From NCBI GenBank assembly GCA_963678575.2, contig CAXXHV010000001.1:558001-622000 (forward strand): 64,000 bases of DNA, written 5' to 3'. Both the position numbers and the translations under genes were made by a program. The notes under the pieces were generated by a model. It was not told the origin of the DNA. It worked only from the letters and a program-made list of their open reading frames with translations, and ran no database searches. Shown piece by piece: positions 26,793 to 35,392 of the stretch; the stretch's first letter is position 1, and each line of letters opens with the position of its first letter. The DNA comes from Pleomorphochaeta sp963678575. Its GTDB lineage: Bacteria; Spirochaetota; Spirochaetia; Sphaerochaetales; Sphaerochaetaceae.

Positions 26793-27104
26793 ATGATAAA
26801 AGTATTAGCAGTCTGTGGTAACGGTATGGGGACTTCCCTAGTTATTAAACTTAAAGTTAAAAAATTTGTTGAAGCTAATAATATTAAGTGCCAAATTGAT
26901 TCATGTTCTTTAGGTCAAGCTAAGGGGTATATAAGTCAAGGAGTAGACATTGTTCTTCTTTCTTCTCAATTAGCATCTGGTCTTGGAACTGTTCCCAAAA
27001 GAACCCATGTTCTTGCATTAAAGAATTTAATGGATGATAAAGAATTTGGCCCAAAGATTCTTGAAATTGTAGAACAACATTATCCTGAAGATATTGTTAA
27101 ATAA
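26793..27104 (+). CDS. ulaB: PTS L-ascorbate transporter subunit IIB (UlaB)
   Basis: A 103-aa cytoplasmic IIB protein of the lactate/ascorbate type. The phospho-accepting Cys lies in VCGNGMGTSLVIKLKV (about residues 6-21). It receives phosphate from UlaC and gives it to ascorbate during transport through UlaA. The length is normal for a free IIB domain. TAGGAG precedes the ATG; 17 nt separate it from ulaC. Confidence 0.95.
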   Translation: MIKVLAVCGNGMGTSLVIKLKVKKFVEANNIKCQIDSCSLGQAKGYISQGVDIVLLSSQLASGLGTVPKRTHVLALKNLMDDKEFGPKILEIVEQHYPEDIVK

Positions 27105-27121
27105 AGAAAGGAAAACATAAT

Positions 27122-27577
27122 ATGAATTTGAAAGAACATTTGCTTTCTAGAGAAGCTATTGCATTACAAGTCGATGCTAAAGATTGGAAAGAAGCAGTGA
27201 AAGCTGGAACAGATATGCTTGTAAGAGCTGGAACTATTGAACCTAGATATTTTGATGAAATTATCCAAAATACTGAAGAACTTGGTCCTTATTATTTACT
27301 AGCGCCAGGATTAGCTATGCCTCATGCAAGACCTGAAGGTGGCGTTTTAGAAAATAGTTTTGCTCTTGTCACTTTAAAAGAACCTGTTGCTTTTGGAGAT
27401 CCAGATAATGATCCTATAGATATCTTAATAACATTAGCTGCAAGAGATGCAAAAACTCAAAACGAAGAAGCAATAGTTCAAGTTGTTACTTTACTTGATA
27501 ATGAAGAAACTATTGAGAAATTAAGAGATGCTAAAACTCTTGATGATATAAAAATACTCTTTGAAGAGTTAGATTAA
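27122..27577 (+). CDS. ulaC: PTS L-ascorbate transporter subunit IIA (UlaC)
   Basis: A 151-aa IIA protein of the mannitol/fructose type (PTS_EIIA_2). The active-site His lies in PGLAMPHARPEGG (about residues 60-72). It takes phosphate from HPr and passes it to UlaB. It is a separate polypeptide, as in E. coli, and is closely spaced between ulaB and ulaD with GAAAGGA before the ATG. Confidence 0.95.
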   Translation: MNLKEHLLSREAIALQVDAKDWKEAVKAGTDMLVRAGTIEPRYFDEIIQNTEELGPYYLLAPGLAMPHARPEGGVLENSFALVTLKEPVAFGDPDNDPIDILITLAARDAKTQNEEAIVQVVTLLDNEETIEKLRDAKTLDDIKILFEELD

Positions 27578-27588
27578 GGAGAAATATT

Positions 27589-28242
27589 ATGGCAAGACCA
27601 TTATTACAAGTAGCATTAGATAATTTTTCATTGAGTGAAGCTTTAGAATCAACATTATTATTGGCGCCAGAATTGGATGTTATTGAAGCAGGGACTTTAC
27701 TATGTTTAGCTACCGGTGCTGATTCAATTAAAGCTTTAAGAACTTTATATCCAAATAATATTATTGTAGCTGATTTAAAAATTGTAGATGCAGGTGGAGA
27801 ACTTGCAGGTATGGCATGTGATAAAGGTGCTGATTGGGTTACCGTTATGTGTAGTGCTGCAAATGCAACAAAAGCAAATGCTATGAAGGCTGCTTCTGAA
27901 AGAGGTAGTGAAATGCAAGTTGAACTATTTGGTAATTGGACTTTAGAAGAGGCTGCAGAGTGGAGAAAACTTGGTTTAAAACAAGTTATTTATCATCAAA
28001 GTAGAGATGCTCTTAATGCTGGTGGAAGCTGGGGAGAATCAAATTTGAGTATGGTAAAAGAATTAATAAACTTAGGTTTTGAAGTTTCTGTTACTGGTGG
28101 TTTAGCAGTTGAAAACATTTCATTATTCAAAGGCTTACCTGTTAAATGTTTTATTGCAGGACGTTCTCTTAGAAATGCTAAAGATCCAGCTGCTGAAGCT
28201 AGAAAGTGGAAAATGGAGATTGCAAAATACTGGCAGGAGTAA
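27589..28242 (+). CDS. ulaD: 3-keto-L-gulonate-6-phosphate decarboxylase (UlaD)
   Basis: A 217-aa TIM-barrel enzyme of the orotidine-5'-phosphate decarboxylase suprafamily. It decarboxylates 3-keto-L-gulonate 6-phosphate to L-xylulose 5-phosphate. Conserved active-site parts are LQVALDN, IEAGTLLCLATG, VADLKIVDAGGELAG (the DxKxxD site), and the phosphate-binding end VTGGLAVENI with IAGRSLRNAKDP. Hexulose-6-phosphate synthase is a relative, but the ula context settles the assignment. AAGGAG precedes the start. Confidence 0.95.
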   Translation: MARPLLQVALDNFSLSEALESTLLLAPELDVIEAGTLLCLATGADSIKALRTLYPNNIIVADLKIVDAGGELAGMACDKGADWVTVMCSAANATKANAMKAASERGSEMQVELFGNWTLEEAAEWRKLGLKQVIYHQSRDALNAGGSWGESNLSMVKELINLGFEVSVTGGLAVENISLFKGLPVKCFIAGRSLRNAKDPAAEARKWKMEIAKYWQE

Positions 28243-28251
28243 AGAAAATAT

Positions 28252-29124
28252 ATGTATAGTTTAGATACCCCTGCTTTAGGGATATATGAGAAAGCTCTAC
28301 CACCTAAAACAACTTGGTCAGAAAAATTAAATATTGCTAAATCTGCCGGTTATGATTTTGTTGAAATTTCTATTGATGAAAGCGATGAAAGAATTGCAAG
28401 ACTATATTGGAATAAAGAACAAAGAGCTCAATTTGTTGAAGCAATACATTTAACTGGTATTAGAATACCTTCTATGTGCTTAAGTGTTCATAGAAAGTAT
28501 CCTTTAGGAAGTGAAAATCCTGAAATTAGAGCAAAATCTTTAGAGATAATGAAATTAGCTATTGAATTTGCTGTAGATACTGGAATAAGAAATATTCAAT
28601 TAGCAGGATATGATGTTTATTATGATACTGGGAATGCTAAAACTAGAAGTAATTTTATTGAAGGTTTAAAACAAGCTGTCAAATGGGCTTCTAAAGCTGA
28701 AGTAATGCTTAGTATGGAAATTATGGATTATCCTTTAATGAGTTCTATAAGTAAATTTCTTGATCATGCTGAGATTATTGACTCCCCTTGGTTTACTGTT
28801 TATCCAGATATTGGAAATCTTTCAGCTTGGGGCAATGATGTAGAAAGAGAATTTTCTAAAGGTATTAATAAGATTACAGCAATCCATTTGAAAGACACTC
28901 TTGCTGTAACTGGAACTTTTGGTGGAAAATTCAAAGAAGTTCCTTTTGGGGAAGGGTGTGTAGATTTCCCAGAATTTTTTAGAATATTAAAAAAATTAAA
29001 TTACTCGGGACCTTTTCTTATTGAAATGTGGACTGAGAAAGCAGAAGATCCAATTCAAGAAATTATAAAAGCTAGAGAATGGATACTTGATAGAATGAGG
29101 GAAGGTAAATACAATTTATGTTAG
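28252..29124 (+). CDS. ulaE: L-xylulose-5-phosphate 3-epimerase (UlaE)
   Basis: A 290-aa TIM-barrel sugar-phosphate isomerase/epimerase converting L-xylulose 5-phosphate to L-ribulose 5-phosphate. Family marks are LGIYEKALPP, FVEISIDESDERIARLYW, MCLSVHRKYPLGSENPEIR, IQLAGYDVYYD, YPDIGNLSAWG, HLKDT and the PFGEGCVDF segment. Its start is 9 nt after ulaD and its end overlaps ulaF by 7 nt, indicating translational coupling. Confidence 0.95.
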   Translation: MYSLDTPALGIYEKALPPKTTWSEKLNIAKSAGYDFVEISIDESDERIARLYWNKEQRAQFVEAIHLTGIRIPSMCLSVHRKYPLGSENPEIRAKSLEIMKLAIEFAVDTGIRNIQLAGYDVYYDTGNAKTRSNFIEGLKQAVKWASKAEVMLSMEIMDYPLMSSISKFLDHAEIIDSPWFTVYPDIGNLSAWGNDVEREFSKGINKITAIHLKDTLAVTGTFGGKFKEVPFGEGCVDFPEFFRILKKLNYSGPFLIEMWTEKAEDPIQEIIKAREWILDRMREGKYNLC

Positions 29125-29822
29125 AGAATTTAAAAGAACAAGTTTTAAAAGCAAATTTGGATCTTCCAAAATATGGTTTAATTACTTTTACTTGGGGTAA
29201 TGTTAGTGCAATAGATAGAGAGACATCTCTTGTTGTTATAAAACCAAGTGGTGTTTCTTATGATGATATGGTTGTTAATGATTTAGTAGTTGTTGATCTT
29301 GATGGAAATATTATCGAAGGGAAATATAAACCATCAAGTGATACTCCAACCCATTTAGCCCTTTATCGAGCTTTTGATGATATTGGTGGGATTGTTCACA
29401 CTCATTCTAATTGGGCAACATCCTGGGCTCAAGCAGGAAGAGCTATTCCTTCATATGGTACTACTCATGCAGATTATTTTTATGGAGCTATTCCATGTAC
29501 CAGAAAAATGACTACTGAAGAAATTCAAGGTCAATATGAATTAGAGACAGGCAATGTAATAATTGAGACATTTAAAAATAACAAAATTGACCCAATGATG
29601 GTCCCTGGGGTACTAGTATATAGTCATGGTCCTTTTACTTGGGGAAAAGATGCAAATGAAGCAGTCCATAATGCAGTTGTTGCAGAAGAAGTTGCTAAAA
29701 TGGCTTATCAAGCTGAACATTTAAGAGAAGGTTTATCTTCAATGCAAAAAGAGCTTTTGGATAAACATTTTTTAAGAAAACATGGTAAAAATGCATACTA
29801 TGGTCAAATTAAAGGAGAATAA
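29118..29822 (+). CDS. ulaF: L-ribulose-5-phosphate 4-epimerase (UlaF/AraD)
   Basis: A 234-aa class II aldolase-family epimerase converting L-ribulose 5-phosphate to D-xylulose 5-phosphate, the entry to the pentose phosphate pathway. It has TWGNVSA, KPSGVSYD, SSDTPTHLALY and the metal site GGIVHTHSNWATSWAQ with the later HGPFTWGKDA. It overlaps ulaE and is followed by the HPr gene 2 nt after its stop. Confidence 0.96.
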   Translation: MLENLKEQVLKANLDLPKYGLITFTWGNVSAIDRETSLVVIKPSGVSYDDMVVNDLVVVDLDGNIIEGKYKPSSDTPTHLALYRAFDDIGGIVHTHSNWATSWAQAGRAIPSYGTTHADYFYGAIPCTRKMTTEEIQGQYELETGNVIIETFKNNKIDPMMVPGVLVYSHGPFTWGKDANEAVHNAVVAEEVAKMAYQAEHLREGLSSMQKELLDKHFLRKHGKNAYYGQIKGE

Positions 29823-29824
29823 TA

Positions 29825-30085
29825 ATGATATCAAGAGAAGTAGAAATTATAAATGAAACAGGATTACATACAAGACCAGGTAATCAATTTGTTAAATTAG
29901 CAAAAACATTTGCTTGTGATATAACAGTAAAAAGAGGTGAAACTGAGTTTAGTGCTAAAAGTCTTTTAAAACTTATGAAAGTAGGTGTTTCAAAAGGTGA
30001 TCATATTACAATTGTATGTGATGGTGAAAATGAAAATGAAGCTATTGTTGCTTTATCTAATTTCATAGCTAATCTCAATGAGTAA
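29825..30085 (+). CDS. ptsH: Phosphocarrier protein HPr within the ula operon
   Basis: An 86-aa HPr. The phosphorylated His is in the ETGLHTRPGNQF motif (His16 here) and the regulatory serine region is SAKSLLKLMKVGVSKGD, so a site equivalent to Ser46 is kept. It accepts phosphate from Enzyme I and gives it to UlaC. AAAGGAG lies at the end of ulaF. Its presence in a sugar operon rather than a general pts locus suggests a dedicated phosphorelay. Confidence 0.93.
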   Translation: MISREVEIINETGLHTRPGNQFVKLAKTFACDITVKRGETEFSAKSLLKLMKVGVSKGDHITIVCDGENENEAIVALSNFIANLNE

Positions 30086-30124
30086 CAAATATAATTTTTG
30101 TAAGAGAAAAGAAGGTATTTTTAT

Positions 30125-31849
30125 ATGAAAACTTATAAAGGAATTTCAGCTTCACCTGGAATCGTGATTGGTAAAGTATTTGTTTTTAAACATCAAAAAC
30201 TAGAAATTTCTGATTATCCTATTGAAACTGGAACTGAAGAATTAGAATTCCAAAGATTTATCAAAGGTAGAGATTTAGCAATTGAACAGCTTAATTGTGT
30301 TTATGAAAAAGCTCTAGTAACTCTGGGTGAAGATGAAGCTGAGATTTTTGAAGGTCATATAGAGTTAATTGGTGATGAAGATATTGAAGAAGGTGTAAAA
30401 GACTTAATTTTTTCTAAGAAAATGTGTGCTGAAAAAGCAGCTACTGAAGTAATGGAAGAAAATGCAAAAGATATGGAATCTTTAGATAATCCATATATGC
30501 AAGAAAGAGCTGCTGATCTTCGAGATATTGGAAAGCGTTTAACATACTGTATTGCTGGTGTATCATTAATGAGTTTAGCAGATATTGAAGAACCTGTAAT
30601 TATAATTGCACAAGATCTTACTCCTTCAGATACTGCTCAAATTGATAAAGATAAAGTTTTAGGCTTTGCTTGTGAAGTTGGGGGGGCAACCTCTCATGTT
30701 GCAATCATGGCAAGAACTCTTGAACTTCCTGCTTTGGTTGGATGTTCTTCAATTTTACATGAATTGAAAAACGGTGATGAGATTATATTAGATGCTTCTA
30801 TGGGTAAAATTATTACAGAAATTGATAATGAAACAAAATCTGAATATTTAAATAAAATTAAAGTTTTTTTCGATAATAAAAAATCTTTAGAGGCCTTAAA
30901 AGATTTACCTGCAGAAACAACTGATGGACATAAAGTTGAGCTTTGTGCAAACATTGGAACTGATAGAGATGTTGAAGGGGCTCTTAAGCATGGAGCTGAA
31001 GGGGTTGGTCTTTATAGAACTGAGTTTTTATTTATGGATAAACCTCAAATGCCTTGTGAAGATGTCCAAATGCAGGCTTATCGTACTGTAGCAGAAGCTA
31101 TGGATGGTCGAAGTATAATTATTCGAACCATTGATATTGGCGGTGATAAATCACTTGAATACCTTGATTTCCCCAAAGAACTTAATCCTTTTCTTGGTTG
31201 GAGAGCAATAAGGATGTGTCTTGATACTCCAAATATTATTATTACACAATTAAGAGCTATTCTAAGAGCAAGTTTTTATGGGAAATTAAGAATTATGTTC
31301 CCTATGATAATTTCTGTAAAAGAAATTAGAAAGTTAAAAGCATTAGTTGAAGATGTTAAAAATGCACTTAGAGTAGAAGGTATTCCTTTTGATGAAAGCA
31401 TTGAGGTTGGAATTATGATTGAAACTCCAGCGTCAGCTGTTATAGCTCCAATCTTAGCAAAAGAGGTAGATTTCTTTAGTATTGGGACTAATGATTTAAC
31501 ACAATATACTCTTGCCGTTGATAGAGGGAATGAAAAGATAGCTGAACTTTATCAACCTATGCATCCAGCAGTATTAACCTTGATTAAAAATGTTATTGAT
31601 GCTTCACATGCAGAAGGCAAATGGACCGGTATGTGTGGAGAGCTTGCAAGTAATGAAATAGCTACTTTATTATTATTAGGACTAGGACTAGATGAATTTA
31701 GTATGAGTGCTAGTAGTATTTCAAGAGTAAAAAAAATTATTAGAAGTGTAAGTTATTCAGAAGCAAAGGAAATAAGTAAGAAAGCTCTTTCTATGGAAAC
31801 CTCTGATGAAATTATTGAATTCTTAAATAATTATATTTTAAATCTATAA
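30125..31849 (+). CDS. ptsI: Phosphoenolpyruvate-protein phosphotransferase (PTS Enzyme I)
   Basis: A 574-aa Enzyme I that takes phosphate from PEP and passes it to HPr. The active-site His is in EVGGATSHVAIMARTLELPA (about residues 182-201). The PEP-binding barrel has GLYRTEFLFMD, IIRTIDIGGDKSLEYL, and the FFSIGTNDLTQYTLAVDRGN and GMCGELASN blocks. Domain order and length are normal. A strong terminator follows (31877-31922), so it is the last gene of the ula operon. Confidence 0.96.
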   Translation: MKTYKGISASPGIVIGKVFVFKHQKLEISDYPIETGTEELEFQRFIKGRDLAIEQLNCVYEKALVTLGEDEAEIFEGHIELIGDEDIEEGVKDLIFSKKMCAEKAATEVMEENAKDMESLDNPYMQERAADLRDIGKRLTYCIAGVSLMSLADIEEPVIIIAQDLTPSDTAQIDKDKVLGFACEVGGATSHVAIMARTLELPALVGCSSILHELKNGDEIILDASMGKIITEIDNETKSEYLNKIKVFFDNKKSLEALKDLPAETTDGHKVELCANIGTDRDVEGALKHGAEGVGLYRTEFLFMDKPQMPCEDVQMQAYRTVAEAMDGRSIIIRTIDIGGDKSLEYLDFPKELNPFLGWRAIRMCLDTPNIIITQLRAILRASFYGKLRIMFPMIISVKEIRKLKALVEDVKNALRVEGIPFDESIEVGIMIETPASAVIAPILAKEVDFFSIGTNDLTQYTLAVDRGNEKIAELYQPMHPAVLTLIKNVIDASHAEGKWTGMCGELASNEIATLLLLGLGLDEFSMSASSISRVKKIIRSVSYSEAKEISKKALSMETSDEIIEFLNNYILNL

Positions 31850-31876
31850 TAGAATTATTTATTAACAAAATTTAAA

Positions 31877-31922
31877 AAAGTTGCTGATAGTCATAATTTT
31901 GATTTATCAGCAACTTTCTTTT
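31877..31922 (+). terminator. Terminator of the ula operon
   Basis: AAAGTTGCTGATA (31877-31889) pairs with TATCAGCAACTTT (31905-31917), followed by CTTTTTAT. A clear intrinsic terminator 28 nt after the ptsI stop. Confidence 0.9.
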
Positions 31923-32244
31923 TATAGATATTAAGTGAAAATATCAGTTTATATTTTTATTGGTGGCAGAATTCTTTAAACAAATATAATGTTTAAATTG
32001 ATTTCAAAGTTAGATATCAATATAGCACTAATATAAAATTTAAGTATATCTTTAATTTAGAATATTATATTAATTTATTTAGTGTTAATTTGTTATACTA
32101 CTTAGAAGTTATATTATTTAAAATAAAATAAATGATTTTTCAAATTCTTATATATATAACTTAATTATAAATTTAATTTGACTTTGCTTAATTTTAGTTT
32201 TGTTCAAAAAAATGCATTTCTTATTTCAAATTTATCCATGGCGG
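31923..32244. other. AT-rich intergenic region upstream of the sugar ABC operon
   Basis: No gene is seen. It probably contains the promoter of the binding-protein operon together with the operator candidate at 32245. Confidence 0.55.
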
Positions 32245-32258
32245 TGGTAATATAACCA
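32245..32258. promoter_or_regulatory. Operator-like palindrome upstream of the sugar ABC operon
   Basis: TGGTAATATAACCA is a near-perfect inverted repeat (TGGTWAT half sites) in an otherwise A/T-only stretch, inside a larger CATGG...CCATG frame (32237-32260). It could bind a LacI- or AraC-type regulator. It lies about 75 nt before the SBP start. Confidence 0.4.
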
Positions 32259-32331
32259 TGTTAATTTACTCATGTATTGAAAAGAAAATATATATTTTTA
32301 TTTGATTCTTTTTAATATAAAAGGAGATTTT

Positions 32332-33624
32332 ATGAAAAAAATTGTAACCATTATTTGTTTTTCTCTTGTATTGTTAACAAGTTTATTTGCTAATGGAACC
32401 TCAGAGAAAGAAGTATCAAAACCTGTTACCTTAACATTTGGTAGTCATCAAAGTGGACTTCCTAACACAGGTATTGTTCAAGATTTGGCTAAAGAATTTG
32501 AAAGTGAAACTGGAATTAAAATTGATTTCCAAATTTCACCGGATGCACAGTGGAGAGATCTAATTAAAGTGAAATTAGATTCAGGAGAAGCCCCTGATAT
32601 TATTTGTGTAGATACTCCAATTGATTTAGCATCAAGTACTAAAATGTCTCAGTATTGTATTGAGTTAACAAATGAAGAATGGATGAGCAGAATGTCTGAT
32701 GAAGCGGTATTAGCTGTTTCAGATAGCAAAAAAGCATATGGAATAACTTTCCCTGGTCCTAAAATGTGGTTTGTTGTTTATAATAAAGTTATTTTTGATA
32801 AATTAGGATTATCTGCTCCTACAACATATGATGAATTTAAAGAAGTTTGTCAAACTATCTTAGACAATGGAATAACTCCAATTTATGAATGTACTACAAA
32901 TGGTTGGCATCAAGTTTTGCCATTGTTTGAAACAGGTGGACTATACCTTCAATCTGATCCAAATTTATATGATGAATTAAATGCAAATGAAAAAGATTTA
33001 GATGATATTCCTGCATTATTAACTATAATAAAACAAGTTAACGAATTTGCTCAATTAGGATATTATGGAACAGATTATTTAAGTAATGCATGGGAAAATG
33101 CTCCAGAAGCAATTGCAAGTGGATCTTGTGTAATGACAATTGCAGAATTGGGTTGGAAAAACCAAGTTACTGCAGAATATCCAGAGTTTGATAGTAATAA
33201 TTTAGGTCAATTTGTTATTCCATTTGGTGATAACCAAATTATAGGTGTTAATCCAGCAAGTAATGCATATTTTATAAATAAGAGCAGTAAATATACAGAA
33301 GAAGCAAAGCTTTTCTTTGATTTCTTGGCAAGAAAAGAAAATCTAGAAAAGAGATTTGAAGGACAACCAGATTTGAATGCTTTATGTTGGCCAGAAATTC
33401 CTACAAGATTTAAAGCTGATGAAAATGCTTATATTAATAGTCTTAAAAAAGCTCGTGTTGTTCAAACCTCAGTTAATTATATTGATAACCAATGGATGGA
33501 TATCGGTAAAGATCTTGAAGCTATGTTTATAGGAGCAAGTACCCCAGAAGATGTTTTAAACATAATAATGAATAGAAGAAACAATCAAGCAAAGTTACAA
33601 CGTGATCCAGGTTGGGTTAAGTAG
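32332..33624 (+). CDS. Sugar ABC transporter substrate-binding protein (family 1)
   Basis: A 430-aa binding protein with a signal peptide (MKKIVTIICFSLVLLTSLF) ending at about FANG-TSEKE, with no lipobox Cys. The mature part has the oligosaccharide-binding family 1 pattern (LAKEFESETGIKIDFQ, the hinge segment GITFPGPKMWFVVYNK, GWHQVLPLFETGG). ATG 32332 follows AAAGGAG; an earlier in-frame ATG at 32302 has no such site. The genes downstream encode two permeases, a GH31 and a GH1 enzyme, so oligosaccharides with xylosyl and glucosyl units are the likely cargo. No ATPase gene is in the cluster; a shared MsmK/UgpC-type ATPase is probably used. Confidence 0.9.
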   Translation: MKKIVTIICFSLVLLTSLFANGTSEKEVSKPVTLTFGSHQSGLPNTGIVQDLAKEFESETGIKIDFQISPDAQWRDLIKVKLDSGEAPDIICVDTPIDLASSTKMSQYCIELTNEEWMSRMSDEAVLAVSDSKKAYGITFPGPKMWFVVYNKVIFDKLGLSAPTTYDEFKEVCQTILDNGITPIYECTTNGWHQVLPLFETGGLYLQSDPNLYDELNANEKDLDDIPALLTIIKQVNEFAQLGYYGTDYLSNAWENAPEAIASGSCVMTIAELGWKNQVTAEYPEFDSNNLGQFVIPFGDNQIIGVNPASNAYFINKSSKYTEEAKLFFDFLARKENLEKRFEGQPDLNALCWPEIPTRFKADENAYINSLKKARVVQTSVNYIDNQWMDIGKDLEAMFIGASTPEDVLNIIMNRRNNQAKLQRDPGWVK

Positions 33625-33636
33625 TAAGTATTATTA

Positions 33637-33666
33637 GAAAAAGTGTTTGGTTTCAAACACTTTTTC
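33637..33666 (+). promoter_or_regulatory. Intercistronic hairpin between SBP and permease genes
   Basis: GAAAAAGTGTTTG (33637-33649) pairs perfectly with CAAACACTTTTTC (33654-33666) around a 4-nt loop. It follows the SBP stop and precedes the permease ribosome binding site. It probably lowers permease expression relative to the SBP by partial termination or 3'-end protection. Confidence 0.7.
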
Positions 33667-33686
33667 TATTTCATTAGGAGTTAAAA

Positions 33687-34559
33687 ATGAATAATAATAT
33701 AAAATATCCTTGGTATTTTGCAATTGGTGCAGTTTTACTGTATTTTGTTTTCTTTTTCTTACCAGGACTCTTAGGAATATTTTTATCTTTTACTGATTGG
33801 AATATATATTTTAATGATTTAAATTTTGTAGGATTAGAAAATTATAAGCGAGTTTTATCTATTGAATATACTCAATATATAGGTAATACTTTATATTTTA
33901 CAATAATCACAACCATTGCTAAAACAGTACTAGGTTGTTTGATTGCCTTACTTTTGACTCAACGTTTTATTAGAGCTAAGAATCTTCAAAGAATGGTGTT
34001 TTTTTCTCCTCAAGTGTTATCATATTTAGTTGTAGGTTTAGTTTTTAGAAGCATGTTACACCCAACAAGAGGTTTTTTAAATAATTTTTTAAATTCTATT
34101 GGTTTAGAGAATTTATCACGCAATTGGTTAACAGATTTAAGTATTGTCTTTCCTACAGTAATGGCAGTTGATGTATGGAAAGGTGTTGGGTATATCATGG
34201 TTGTAATTATAGCTGGACTCATATCTATTTCTCCTACCTTTTATGAAGCTGCAGAAATCGATGGAGCAAATTTCTATCAGAAATTTACAAAAATAACATT
34301 GCCTTTGTTATTACCAGTTTTAGTCAATATTACAATACTTAATTTGACATATGGTCTTAGGGTATTTGATATGATTTATGCACTTACTAATGGGGGACCT
34401 GGTAATGCAACAGGAGTTATCAATACAGCAGTATATAAAGAGTTTTCAAAAGGTGATTTGGCTATGGGCACAACGCTTTCGACAGTGTTGTTTGTTATCT
34501 TACTATCTTTGATTTATTTTATTATAAAATCAATGGAAAATAAAGAGGTGAAAATGTGA
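33687..34559 (+). CDS. Sugar ABC transporter permease (UgpA/MalF-like)
   Basis: A 290-aa inner-membrane permease with six helices. The EAA loop, which contacts the ATPase, reads FYEAAEIDGANFYQKFTKIT. A second family block, LTNGGPGNATGVINTAVYKE, is typical of the first permease of CUT1 carbohydrate importers. The start follows TTAGGAG. Its stop overlaps the start of the next permease by 3-4 nt. Confidence 0.93.
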   Translation: MNNNIKYPWYFAIGAVLLYFVFFFLPGLLGIFLSFTDWNIYFNDLNFVGLENYKRVLSIEYTQYIGNTLYFTIITTIAKTVLGCLIALLLTQRFIRAKNLQRMVFFSPQVLSYLVVGLVFRSMLHPTRGFLNNFLNSIGLENLSRNWLTDLSIVFPTVMAVDVWKGVGYIMVVIIAGLISISPTFYEAAEIDGANFYQKFTKITLPLLLPVLVNITILNLTYGLRVFDMIYALTNGGPGNATGVINTAVYKEFSKGDLAMGTTLSTVLFVILLSLIYFIIKSMENKEVKM

Positions 34560-35389
34560 AGAATTTACCATTTTTAAAAAAGCTTAGACATGTTATTCTA
34601 AATATATTTTCATTTATTTTTGTATTAATTGTAATTATTCCATTTTACGTAGTATTAATTAATTCCTTTAAAACCAGTACAGAATCTAATAGAATGTCAA
34701 TAAATTTCCCATCATCCTTTCATTTTGAAAATTATGCAACAGTAATTGAAAAGGGGAAATTGTTTACATCTTTTAATAATAGTTTATTATATTCAGTAGT
34801 TAGTGTATTTATTATTGTAATTTGTGTTTTAGCAGCGGCCTTTGTTATTTCAAGGAATACAAAAGGGATAAATAAGGTTTTTTATTATTTTATTATAACA
34901 GGGCTTGCAATGCCTATAAATAATGTCTCGTTATTTAAAGTAATGCAGTTTTTGAACTTAATGAACACAAGAGTTGGAATCATTTTGATTTATTCTGCTG
35001 TTAATATTCCGTTAAGTTTATTTATTGCATATGGTTTTATTGCTACGATTCCAAAAGAACTAGATGAAGCTGCTATCCTTGATGGGTGCTCTCCATTACA
35101 GTTGTTTACTAAGATAATAATACCTTTATTAAAACCTATTGCATCAACATTAGCTGTTTTAAACATGATGGCAGTATGGAATGATTTCACAATGCCATTA
35201 TATTATTTGAATAATTCAAAAAAGTGGCCAATGACTTTAGCTGTATATAATTTTTTTGGAGCTTTTGAAAATTCATGGAATCTTGTTTGTGCAGATATAG
35301 TACTTACAATTGCACCTGTATTAATTGTATTTATTTTTGGACAAAAATATATAGTTGGAGGAGTATCAGCTGGAGCTGTGAAAGGATAA
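34556..35389 (+). CDS. Sugar ABC transporter permease (UgpE/MalG-like)
   Basis: A 277-aa six-helix permease, the second of the CUT1 pair. Its EAA loop is LDEAAILDGCSPLQLFTKII. The GTG at 34556 is preceded by GAGGTG (34545-34550) and overlaps the stop of the upstream permease, so translation is coupled. The C-terminal FGQKYIVGGVSAGAVKG is the family's usual end. The GH31 gene starts 3 nt after its stop. Confidence 0.93.
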   Translation: MKNLPFLKKLRHVILNIFSFIFVLIVIIPFYVVLINSFKTSTESNRMSINFPSSFHFENYATVIEKGKLFTSFNNSLLYSVVSVFIIVICVLAAAFVISRNTKGINKVFYYFIITGLAMPINNVSLFKVMQFLNLMNTRVGIILIYSAVNIPLSLFIAYGFIATIPKELDEAAILDGCSPLQLFTKIIIPLLKPIASTLAVLNMMAVWNDFTMPLYYLNNSKKWPMTLAVYNFFGAFENSWNLVCADIVLTIAPVLIVFIFGQKYIVGGVSAGAVKG

Positions 35390-35392
35390 TAT

